NCBI GenBank assembly: GCA_963721075.1
Contig: CAVRHV010000007.1
Span: 1-64,000, forward strand
Reading direction: 5' to 3'
DNA length: 64,000 nucleotides
Source of the DNA: DATFVA01 sp963721075
GTDB taxonomy: Bacteria > Bacteroidota > Ignavibacteria > Ignavibacteriales > Ignavibacteriaceae
Part shown: in pieces, positions 20,142 to 28,503 of the stretch
Position numbering within the stretch: the first letter of the stretch is position 1
How the letters are laid out: the number at the start of each line of letters is the position of its first letter
Made by a program: the position numbers and the translations under genes
The notes under the pieces: generated by a model
Databases searched by the model: none
What the model was told of the DNA's origin: nothing
What the model saw: the letters and a program-made list of their open reading frames with translations, nothing else

Positions 20142-20459
20142 ATGAGATCCAGTAGAACTATAATAATGTTATTGATGGCTTTTTTTATTGCCTCTTTATC
20201 TTCCTATGCTCAGACCAAAACTCAGGCAGCAGAAGAGATGTCAGTTAAGCTGCAGCAGAAAGTACTGCTTTCAAAAGATCAAACAGAAAAAGTAAAAGAT
20301 ATACTCGCCAACTATTTCAGCAACATGGACAAAGCAACTCTTGAATTGTCTAAAAAAAGTGTTGAATCAATTCTGGATAAAAAGCAAAAAGCAAAGTACG
20401 ATATAATTAAAAATGACTGGTGGAGTTCTGTTCAGAAGGCTGCGGATAAAAAGGAATAA
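20142..20459 (+). CDS. Small exported Spy/CpxP-like protein
   Basis: A 105-residue protein with a clear signal peptide (IIMLLMAFFIASLSSYAQ). The mature part is helical and charged, with two LTxxQ-like motifs (LLSKDQTEKVKDIL and ILDKKQKAKYD), as in Spy/CpxP periplasmic chaperones. I start at the ATG at 20142 because AGGTGG at 20131-20136 is at correct spacing; a GTG three codons upstream lies within that site. The assignment to the Spy family rests on these short motifs only. It is convergent with the histidine kinase gene, 20 bases away. Confidence 0.6.
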   Translation: MRSSRTIIMLLMAFFIASLSSYAQTKTQAAEEMSVKLQQKVLLSKDQTEKVKDILANYFSNMDKATLELSKKSVESILDKKQKAKYDIIKNDWWSSVQKAADKKE

Positions 20460-20479
20460 TTTATTCCTGTTCAGGTATA

Positions 20480-22261
20480 TTAATTCTTTCTTTTATCTTT
20501 CAGATTGATTTTGACAATTGTGCCGTTTTCTGAAGTAATTTCCAGTGTACCCCCCATTTGAGTTGTAAGAGAAGTAACCAGCTGCAATCCCAGGGAATCC
20601 GTATTTTCTATATCGATATCTTCCGGAAATCCAATTCCGTTATCCTGGACAATGATAGTGTAAACATTATTCTCCCTGGATAATTTTACCAGGACTTCCC
20701 CACTTTTTCTGCCCTTAAATGCATGTTTAATGGAATTTGAGATAAGTTCATTTATTACCAACCCGCATAAAATCGCCTGATCAATTTCAAGAAATATCCG
20801 GTCAGCTTCACACCGGATATCGATGTTGTTAAGCTGGGAACGGTAAGACCTGAATAAGTCTTGTATCAGTGAATCTATATAATCGGAGAAATTTATTTTG
20901 TCCAGATCCCGTGACTGATACAGCTTCTCATGTATTAAAGCCATCGAACGAATACGAGCCTGGCTTTCCTTAAAGACCTCAAGAATTTTTTTATCATTAA
21001 TATAGCCGGCCTGCAGGTTAAGCAGACTGGACACTATCTGAAGATTATTCTTAACCCTATGATGAACTTCACGAAGAAGTACAATTTTCTCTTTCAAAGA
21101 CTCGTTGATCTGTTCCTGGGCGAGTTTACGCTGAGCTACTTCCTTTTTTAATTCCTCGTTAGCAACAGATAATTCTCTGGTCCGTTCCTCAACCATTTCT
21201 TCAAGTCTGGCTTTAGTCTGTTCAAGCTTAACGAGCGCAGCCCTTCTTTCAGTACTGTCGTGAAGCACCGCCAGTCCTCCCACAACTTTGCCTTCCTTAT
21301 CGAATATCGGAGAATACTGAGCCTCCACAAAATATTCCTGATCATTCTTTATGTCTCTCAAATATTTCCCCCTTGCACTTATTCTACTTCCTTTAAGTGC
21401 ATTTTCAAAAGATTCTTCTTCTCCGTCTTTAAAAAAGGCAGGCATAACCTCCCGGAGAGTTTTACCTTTGGTTTCGCTTCTTTTAACACCCGACATTCTT
21501 TCCATGCCCGGATTCCAGCGGGTAAGGTGAAGATTTTTATCAAACGCAAAAATTCCGTCAACACTGCTATTAATAAGTCTATCCGAAAAATCCTTCTCAA
21601 CAGAAATTATCTCATTAGCCTTACTTCTTTCCTGGATTTCTCTAACCAAAGCATAGAAGACAACAAGGAAGATTATCAGACTGAATACTGTCCCTAAAAT
21701 TATTGTAATAAATGTCTCCCTCACCGAACTTATAATCAATAAATCCCAGCGTTCCAGTTCCTTATATTCACCTGATTTCATATTACCCACAAATGCAAAT
21801 ACCCGGTTCATAATATCGCTGCCCACCCTCATTTTATAACGGTTTATTGTTCCTTTGTTATCTCCCAGTTTTTTAAGATCAATTGTGTTTGAGAGAACAT
21901 TCATCCTGGATTCAATAAGACTCTTAAGCGTGTCAACCGACCTATACTTTTCTGTATCATCGGTGGTAAGGTTACTCAAATCCTCCAGGTTCTTTTCAAG
22001 TTCTCCTCTAGCATTAATAAAGGGCTGCAGATAATGTTCCTCACCTGTTATCAAGAAAGATCGCTGACTCTCCTCGGCACGGCTGAGTATTGAGATAACT
22101 TCTTCAAGGTTGTTTAATATTTTATAGGTGTTGCCCCGGCTTTCAGAAGCTGTATAAACATCATCAAGATTTTTATACGACTCTATCCCTATCCCTACGA
22201 TAAGGATCAGAATTAAAATAAATCCTATGCGGACAGCGCGGACATCATATAAGGGCTTCAT
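20480..22261 (-). CDS. Membrane sensor histidine kinase: CHASE3, PAS, HisKA_2, HATPase
   Basis: A 593-residue kinase. A first membrane helix (residues 9-26) is followed by a CHASE3-like extracytoplasmic domain (about 35-170, with RSFLITGEEHYLQPF), a second helix (about 180-203), a PAS domain (220-340), a coiled coil, and the HWE/HisKA_2 dimerisation box EVHHRVKNNLQIVSSLL carrying the phospho-acceptor His. The ATP-binding domain looks intact: ISNSIKHAF (N box), VQDNGIGFP (G1) and SLGLQLV (G2). No response regulator is adjacent, so its partner is elsewhere. The ligand cannot be deduced. Confidence 0.92.
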   Translation of the reverse strand: MKPLYDVRAVRIGFILILILIVGIGIESYKNLDDVYTASESRGNTYKILNNLEEVISILSRAEESQRSFLITGEEHYLQPFINARGELEKNLEDLSNLTTDDTEKYRSVDTLKSLIESRMNVLSNTIDLKKLGDNKGTINRYKMRVGSDIMNRVFAFVGNMKSGEYKELERWDLLIISSVRETFITIILGTVFSLIIFLVVFYALVREIQERSKANEIISVEKDFSDRLINSSVDGIFAFDKNLHLTRWNPGMERMSGVKRSETKGKTLREVMPAFFKDGEEESFENALKGSRISARGKYLRDIKNDQEYFVEAQYSPIFDKEGKVVGGLAVLHDSTERRAALVKLEQTKARLEEMVEERTRELSVANEELKKEVAQRKLAQEQINESLKEKIVLLREVHHRVKNNLQIVSSLLNLQAGYINDKKILEVFKESQARIRSMALIHEKLYQSRDLDKINFSDYIDSLIQDLFRSYRSQLNNIDIRCEADRIFLEIDQAILCGLVINELISNSIKHAFKGRKSGEVLVKLSRENNVYTIIVQDNGIGFPEDIDIENTDSLGLQLVTSLTTQMGGTLEITSENGTIVKINLKDKRKN

Positions 22262-22393
22262 TTCGAAAGTATTTCTGGTCTTTTTTCAAATACAAATATA
22301 ATTCCCCTGCCAGTTCCAAATGTGATAAGATGCAATAATTATCGTCCTAAAGTTTATAAATTCTTTTAATAAAAAACAGGCAAGGAATAAGTT

Positions 22394-22723
22394 ATGGAAT
22401 CAGGACACAAAATGACAACACTTTCACAGATAATAGAGATTCTGCGAAACAAGGGTTACAGTGAGGATTTTGAGATGACCAATAACGGGTTTACTGCCAA
22501 AAAAGCCGGGACAGTTCTGCCGCCCGATAAAGTAAAAATAAGAAAGGTATACAGGTTTGAGGGTGAATCCAATCCCGGAGATATGGCGGTTCTTTATGCA
22601 ATGGAAACAGATGACGGAATTAATGGGGTTCTTATAGACGCCTATGGGCCCTACGCAGGAAATGAACCTGGGGCATTAGCCGACTTTCTGAGAATGGTAA
22701 AAACGGAAGAGAGGGATATCTGA
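22394..22723 (+). CDS. Small conserved Bacteroidota protein (often mislabelled phosphoribosylpyrophosphate synthetase)
   Basis: A 109-residue soluble protein. MTTLSQIIEILRNKGYSEDF, KVRKVYRFEG-type strand (KIRKVYRFEGESNPGDMAVLYAM) and a late DAYGPYAG match my recollection of a family widespread in Bacteroidota. That family carries the label phosphoribosylpyrophosphate synthetase although it is far too short and lacks the PRPP-loop. True function is unknown. AAGGAA at 22382-22387 supports the ATG at 22394; a second ATG at 22412 is possible. Confidence 0.7.
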   Translation: MESGHKMTTLSQIIEILRNKGYSEDFEMTNNGFTAKKAGTVLPPDKVKIRKVYRFEGESNPGDMAVLYAMETDDGINGVLIDAYGPYAGNEPGALADFLRMVKTEERDI

Positions 22724-22940
22724 ACTTAGCGCTTCAACCCGGTTTACAGCCCGCCGAAAGAATATTTAAACTAATAAATTTTCAAGAAAAGCAATACCTC
22801 CTGAAATTATTAATAATATAATTTGCATAAGAATTCCGCAGGTAAGATATTTGGACTATAAAATCATATTCAAGAGGAGTTTGATTTTTCCAGCCCGATA
22901 AATTAACAAATCTTTTCATTTATGTATGGAGGACAGTCTT

Positions 22941-25645
22941 ATGACAAACTGGTACAAATTGCTGCTCTTAGCAATTCTCTTCTCCACTGTAGCTTTCGCT
23001 CAGAAATATACTATATCCGGAGTAGTTGAAAGCAGAACTTCAGGAGAAAAATTATTTAGGGCCAATCTGGTACTAAAGGGTACTACCCAAGGTACCACAT
23101 CTGATGAAAATGGCAGGTATTCCCTCGAAGTGTCAGCCGGGAATTACACACTGATGTGCAGCTATATAGGATTTCAGAAAGTCGAAAAAGAAATAACAGT
23201 TGACAAAGATATCACTGTTAATTTCTCTCTGCTGGATTATCAATTCACATTAAATGTTGAAGTTATTGCTGACAGAGCTAAAGAACGTGAAACACCGGTG
23301 GCTTTTACTGATCTGGACAAGAGACAAATTGAGGAACGACTTGGATCCAGAGATATTCCTCTGGTGCTCAATACTACTCCATCAGTTTATGCAACAGATA
23401 ATGGAGGCGGAGCCGGAGACTCACGAATCAACATACGTGGATTTAATCAAAGGAATATCGCGATAATGATAAATGGTGTACCGATTAATGATATGGAAAA
23501 CGGATGGGTTTATTGGTCTAACTGGGATGGTGTAGGTGATGCAACATCCTCTATCCAGGTACAGAGAGGTTTGACTGCTATTAACCTGGCTACCCCCTCA
23601 ATTGGCGGTACGATGAATATTATTACAGATCCGACCAAACAAAAAGCCGGATTTCTTTATAAAAATGAAATCGGCAGTGGTTCATTTTCAAAAAATACAT
23701 TTTTCCTGAATTCGGGAATGATAAATGACAAATTTGCATTAACCATTGGCGGAGTCAGGAAAGTCGGAGACGGAGTTGTTGAAAAGACATGGACAGAAGC
23801 CTGGGCATACTACCTGGGTGCTTCTTACAGAATAAATGATAATAATGTACTTGAACTATATGCTAACGGAGCTCCTCAGAGACACGGACAAAGGACATAC
23901 AGATTAAATATAGCTGAATTCAGTCATGAATATGCCAAAATGGTCGGATATAGTCAGGAAGCTCTTAATGATCCCCGTTTGGCTGAACAAGGATTGCTTT
24001 ACAATTCAAACTGGAATTCTGTTAGTCCGGAATATAACGGAAAGCAATATTGGAATACCATGAGAGACGACAGATATTCACCGAATTTTATAATGGAAAG
24101 GGAGAATTATTATCATAAACCTGTTGTAAATCTTAACTGGTATTCTCAGTTAGCAGATAAAATGAGTCTTTATACTACAGTTTATTATTCCGGTGGTACC
24201 GGCGGCGGCTCTGGTACATTCGGCAGCCTTGTTTATGATTACGCACTGCTGCAAAGAGTCCCTGACTGGGGTGCAACTATTGCCAGGAATGAGGCTAATC
24301 TAGATACTCTTGATGATGGCAGAGTAATTAAGTTATCAAGAGGAATACTGAGAAACAGTGTAAACAACCAGTGGACTGTAGGTGCGATTGCTAAAACTTA
24401 TATCAAGTTCTCAAAGCACTTCACAAGTTCATTTGGTTTAGACTGGAGAACCGCGGAAATAGATCATTACCGTGAGGTAAGAGACCTTTTAGGCGGTGAT
24501 TTCTATATGTTTACTGATAATGAGTTCGACAGTCCTGCAAATTTTTATAAAGGACTCGGCAACAAGATAGACTATAATTTCACAAACACTGTTAACTGGT
24601 ACGGGCTTTACGGCCAGGGTGAATACGTTGAAGATAAATATACAGCATATGCAACTGCAGCTGTATCAATGATCAAATACGATCATACAAATCATTTTAA
24701 GAAAGATGGAGTCAGGTTCAGAGTTGAAACTTGAATCAGATAATATAACTGGATATCAATTCAAGGGAGGGTTAAGCTATCGCGCAACAGAAAATATTGA
24801 TATCTATGGAAATGCAGGTTATGTATCCAAAGTTCCACTCTTCGATGCAGTAATCAATGATGCAACTTCGGAGTTAATCCCAAATCCGAAAAATGAAAGA
24901 TTTCTTATCATTCGAGGGTGGTGTAAATTTAAGTCTGTTGAACAGAATATGGACGATAAGCGGCAATTACTATTACACAGTATGGAAAGAAAGAACAGTT
25001 ACAAAAAATGATTACCAGTTGGAGGGCAGTGAAGGATTAGTGGTTGTCACGGGTTTGAATTCATTACATAGCGGAATTGAATTATCAACCGCTTTTCAAC
25101 CAGTGCGTTATGCCAGATTAGATGCTGCTTTTTCGCTTGGAAACTGGAAAACAACTAATAACCCTCATGCTGACTACAAAAACTATTCTTCCAGCGGAGT
25201 TCAGGACTCGACATTTACAGTTTATCTGGATGGAATTAAAGTGGGTGATTCTCCACAGACTCAATTCGCTGCCGGATTTTCAGTCTTCCCTATTCCCGAT
25301 ATGCAGTTACAGTTAGTCTGGAGATACTATGCTAATTATTATGCAGATTGGGATCCATTAACCAGAACAGATGCAAATGATAATGCTCAAAGCTGGAAGA
25401 CACCCAGCTATAATCTTCTTGATTTACATTTCTCATACAAAATTCCTGTCAATATTGACAGCCTTGAACTATCAATATTTGCTCATGTTTTCAATCTTAC
25501 AAATACGTTATATGTTCAGGATGCAACTGACAACAGTGCTTATAATGCGTGGACTGTTGATGGCAAGAATCACAAAGCAGATGATGCTGAAGTATTTATG
25601 GGATTACCAAGAACATTTAATTTAGGATTCACAGTTAGATTATAA
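22941..25645 (+). CDS. TonB-dependent outer-membrane receptor, with two frame breaks
   Basis: A receptor of about 900 residues once two frame breaks are bridged. I start at 22941 because GGAGGA at 22928-22933 is correctly spaced. Order: signal peptide, a carboxypeptidase-regulatory-like domain (YTISGVVESRTSGEKLFRAN to about residue 100), a plug domain (INIRGFNQRNIAIMINGVPI, SSIQVQRGL, SIGGTMNIIT), and a 22-strand-type barrel ending NLGFTVRL. The first break, near 24706-24718, moves into the next frame just after FKKDG. The second, near 24888-24905, follows PNPKNE. Both are +1, and each can be explained by one extra base (GG from G; TTT from TT). It imports an unidentified substrate using TonB energy. 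A strong terminator follows. Confidence 0.9.
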
Positions 25646-25657
25646 AATCCTCAAGAT

Positions 25658-25691
25658 GGCTGCCTATGTCACATAGGCAGCCTTTTATTTT
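25658..25691 (+). terminator. Rho-independent terminator of the TonB receptor gene
   Basis: A near-perfect hairpin: GGCTGCCTAT at 25658-25667 pairs with ATAGGCAGCC at 25673-25682 around a five-base loop, followed by TTTTATTTT. It starts 12 bases after the receptor stop. Confidence 0.92.
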
Positions 25692-25739
25692 AGCTCACAA
25701 AAATTTTATTAGGGGGGTTTACTTAAATCATAGTTAATA

Positions 25740-25858
25740 TTATTTTAGGGCACTCAAAAAAAATTAAAAATTCTGATCCTTTCAAAGGGTCCTCCCCTGC
25801 CCTTTGATGGTAAACGGATCGCACCCAGTGTTTCCCCAACACTGGGTTGTTTTTTTTA
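25740..25858 (+). ncRNA. Candidate small RNA with C-rich loop and its own terminator
   Basis: Between the receptor terminator and the convergent rlpA gene lies a second strong intrinsic terminator (CCCAGTGTT at 25824-25832, AACACTGGG at 25838-25846, then a T-rich run to 25857). No gene precedes it on this strand. Just upstream, TCAAAGGG (25782-25789) pairs perfectly with CCCTTTGA (25800-25807), exposing the ten-base loop TCCTCCCCTG. A competing hairpin can form from 25775 to 25791. A terminator without a gene plus a C-rich loop suggests a free-standing regulatory RNA. The 5' end and promoter are not defined. Confidence 0.35.
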
Positions 25859-25931
25859 AAGCCTGCCTGAATTTTATCGATAGTGAATCCGGAACGGACC
25901 GGGATAGCATAAATTATCGGGTAGGTTTAAG

Positions 25932-26409
25932 CTATTGGGAGTCTCCCCATTTGAGTACGTCTACCTGCACCTTAGCTATGCCGCTGGTAACCATATCAAG
26001 TTCTTCCGCCGCGCTTTTAGAAAGGTCAATTATACGGCCATTAAGGTTAGTCATTCTGTCATTTATCCTTACAATAACTGTCTTCCTGTTTTTAAGATTC
26101 TTGACCCTTACGATAGTTCCCATGCTGTAGGAAGGATGCGCTGCGGTTAATTTATCCTGACTGAACACCTCTCCGCTAGACGTTTTTTTTCCTTCAAATT
26201 TATCTGAATAGTATGATGCAACACCAACCCTCGATTCGAGTACCTTTGCATCATTATCCACCGGTACGATTCTCTTCAGAAGTCCTTTCCGTTTCGCCGC
26301 GATTATAACCTTCTGAATGTCTGCTCGGAAATCGTGTACTCGATGCACAGGAAACTAAAGTAAACATAAACACTAAGGCTGCAATTATATATTTGAAGAT
26401 GCTTATCAT
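25932..26409 (-). CDS. rlpA: RlpA-type septal-ring lytic transglycosylase lipoprotein, frame broken
   Basis: About 158 residues once a break is bridged. Start ATG at 26409 gives MISIFKYIIAALVFMFTLVSC, a lipoprotein signal with lipobox LVSC. That frame stops at 26254-26256, while the double-psi barrel continues in the +1 frame as VGVASYYSDKFEGKKTSSGEVF, VRVKNLKNRKTVIVRINDR and GRIIDLSKSAAEELDM. The break lies around 26257-26290, probably at GGTGGAT. The barrel is the RlpA catalytic domain that cleaves naked glycan strands; no SPOR domain is present. The start overlaps the rsmE stop by four bases (ATGA), so translation is coupled. Confidence 0.85.
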
Positions 26410-27096
26410 AATATCGAAGCACATTTTATTATGGCTGTCTCACTTCTTAGTCTGTTTTCTCCCAGATTATAAAACTCTGCATTTTGAAATAGTTTCTTTT
26501 CTTCGTCTGTGAAATCTCCTTCCGGTCCGAATACAAAATAAGTTTTTTCGTTCTTAGTGACCACATCCTTATTAAACTCCTTCCCGGCCTCCTGAACAAA
26601 AATCACCTTATTTCCCGCCAGCAGCAGCAAGTTCATTCAGTTTGCTCATTTCCAGCTTCGGCAGAAAACTTCTAAGCGATTGTTTCATAGCAGAGGCTAG
26701 TATTTTCTCCCAGCGATTTTTTTTATTTCCTCTTGGAATAGTCCTCTCAGAATCAAAGACAACAAAGTTTGTTATTCCAAGTTCTGTACACTTTTCAAGA
26801 GCGGTTTCAAAGCGTTCCGCACTTCTCAGCCTGGGAATGCAGAAAATAAGGTTCTTATTTTTATCTTCATATTCATACACTTCTAATATCGAAGCCGTCA
26901 GATTTTCAAGGGACAAAGAAATGATTGTTGTCTTGTATATATGCCCCCTCCCGTCCGTTATGTAAATTTCATCCCCTTCTTTGTGTCTCATAACCTTAAA
27001 GATATGGTTCAGCTCATCCTTTTCCGTCAGAGTAAGGATATCATCTTCAGGATGAATCGGAGTGTAATAGAGTTCTATGTCCCTAAGCTTATTCAT
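26406..27096 (-). CDS. rsmE: 16S rRNA (uracil-1498-N3)-methyltransferase, frame broken
   Basis: About 229 residues after repair, close to the usual RsmE length. The N-terminal PUA-like part has DELNHIFKVMRHKEGDEIYITDGRG. The SPOUT part shows ERFETALEKCTELGITNFVVF, SERT and RWEKILASAMKQSLRSFLPKL in one frame, then YFVFGPEGDFTDEEKKLF and NLGENRLRSETA in the +1 frame. The latter two hold the S-adenosylmethionine-binding knot. The shift falls at 26605-26625, at GGGAAATAAGG, where the first frame would stop. One extra A or G explains it. It starts two bases after the BamA-like gene and overlaps rlpA. Confidence 0.9.
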
Positions 27097-27098
27097 AT

Positions 27099-28424
27099 TC
27101 AGAATGATACTGCAACATTAAAAATAAATTCCGCGTTATGGTATTCGTCAAGTCCCACTTCAAATCTAACAACATTATAAGGCAGTATTAAAAGAATTAT
27201 TCCGGCGCCGTATCCGCTTCTGATATCACTCATCGATAATTTCTCCCTTTTGAATTTAGTTGTACCGGCATCACCGAATAATTCTGTATACATTGCGACC
27301 CTGTAGGAAAGCAGAGATTTTGGAAGAAGGGGCACAAAATCGAGATTGATGTGAATATCCTTAAGTATGGGATAAAACAATTCTACAGAGCCGAGGTAGT
27401 AGTTATTGCCTTCAAGCTGCTCAGTGTAATGACCCCGGATCCTTTCATCAAACCCAATATAAGACAGATCGTAAAACGGAACTAATTTTCCACCTGTTAT
27501 CCGGGAAGAAAATCTCCATTTGGCGTGAAGATCGCCAATAATAGGCCTGTATTCGCGAAAATCCAGTTTAAATATATTATAATTTATTCCATCGCTGCCC
27601 AATCCCTTAAATTCCCATGCGGCAGCCCCCAGCAATCCGTTTCGCGGGAACTGTATCAGATCCCTTGTATCGTATGAGTATCCATCTGAAATGAAAGGTG
27701 TATGGTCAATTCTTGAAGCAGAAGCGGATACTCCTTTAATGAAGAAGGGGGTCTCAACATAACTGTATCCGGCAGTCAATGAAAGGCGATGAAAGAGACC
27801 AAACCGTTTCCCCACTTCAACCGATCCGGTTATATTTTTCTGATCAAAATCAGATCCGTGCAGAGCCGCAGCTATACTGCTTTTATTTGATACTGTGCCG
27901 TATGATGCTGAGATATTAAAGAATATATCATCCTCTCGGGACAGATAAGGATTATAATACATAAGCCTGAGGAAAGGATTATAACCGAACGCACCGCTTA
28001 AAGAAACAGTTTCATTCCTTCCCCTGAAATTTTTGACAACAAGGATTGCTCCGTAGGATATTTTTTTCCAGTCGTTTTCGCGCATTTCAAAAAACGGTAC
28101 AGGATATATATACCATCCTTCCTCAACATCAATTACAGCATAATTTTTACCACCAACAGTTTCCGGGTATACTTCAACTATATTGAAAATACCAAGACTG
28201 TAGATTCTGTCGCGGTTATATTTAGCCAATTCAGGGGTTAAAGTATCTCCCGGGGAAAAATTTAATTCCCGCATTATTATAAAGTCTTCTGTAGTCTCGT
28301 TACCAACCAGTTTAATAGAATCAACCACAACGCTGTAATCCTGCAGATATTTAATAGTATCCTGAACCTGGCCGAAAACCGGATGCAGGGCTAACAATAT
28401 AAACAGGAGGAAATATTTTGTCAT
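27099..28424 (-). CDS. BamA/TamA-family outer-membrane barrel with a single POTRA domain
   Basis: A 441-residue protein with signal peptide (YFLLFILLALHPVFGQ), one POTRA-like domain (about 30-105; VDSIKLVGNETTEDFIIMRELNFSPGD, then RIYSLGIFNIVEVYPE) and a sixteen-strand-type Omp85 barrel to the terminal VAVSF. FDERIRGHYTEQLEG corresponds to the conserved RGY/F loop motif that plugs the barrel lumen, with His in the third position. With one POTRA it is too short for the main BamA (normally five), so it may be an accessory Omp85 or a patatin-free relative. Its substrate is unknown. It is the first gene of a set with rsmE and rlpA. Confidence 0.82.
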   Translation of the reverse strand: MTKYFLLFILLALHPVFGQVQDTIKYLQDYSVVVDSIKLVGNETTEDFIIMRELNFSPGDTLTPELAKYNRDRIYSLGIFNIVEVYPETVGGKNYAVIDVEEGWYIYPVPFFEMRENDWKKISYGAILVVKNFRGRNETVSLSGAFGYNPFLRLMYYNPYLSREDDIFFNISASYGTVSNKSSIAAALHGSDFDQKNITGSVEVGKRFGLFHRLSLTAGYSYVETPFFIKGVSASASRIDHTPFISDGYSYDTRDLIQFPRNGLLGAAAWEFKGLGSDGINYNIFKLDFREYRPIIGDLHAKWRFSSRITGGKLVPFYDLSYIGFDERIRGHYTEQLEGNNYYLGSVELFYPILKDIHINLDFVPLLPKSLLSYRVAMYTELFGDAGTTKFKREKLSMSDIRSGYGAGIILLILPYNVVRFEVGLDEYHNAEFIFNVAVSF

Positions 28425-28440
28425 ATTTTGTCTGGTCGGT

Positions 28441-28484
28441 AAAAAAAAACGGTTCGCTTAAACAAATCTGTCCCGGCGAACCGT
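28441..28484 (-). terminator. Rho-independent terminator of gcvP
   Basis: Perfect nine-base arms ACGGTTCGC (28449-28457) and GCGAACCGT (28476-28484) with an 18-base loop. On the leftward strand they are followed by a run of at least eight T (28441-28448). It lies 20 bases past the gcvP stop. Confidence 0.9.
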
Positions 28485-28503
28485 AATACAAAGTTTAATG
28501 AAA

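Noticed and set aside
22394..22723. Phosphoribosylpyrophosphate synthetase activity
   Set aside because: 109 residues and no PRPP-binding loop; the label seems to be a propagated misannotation.
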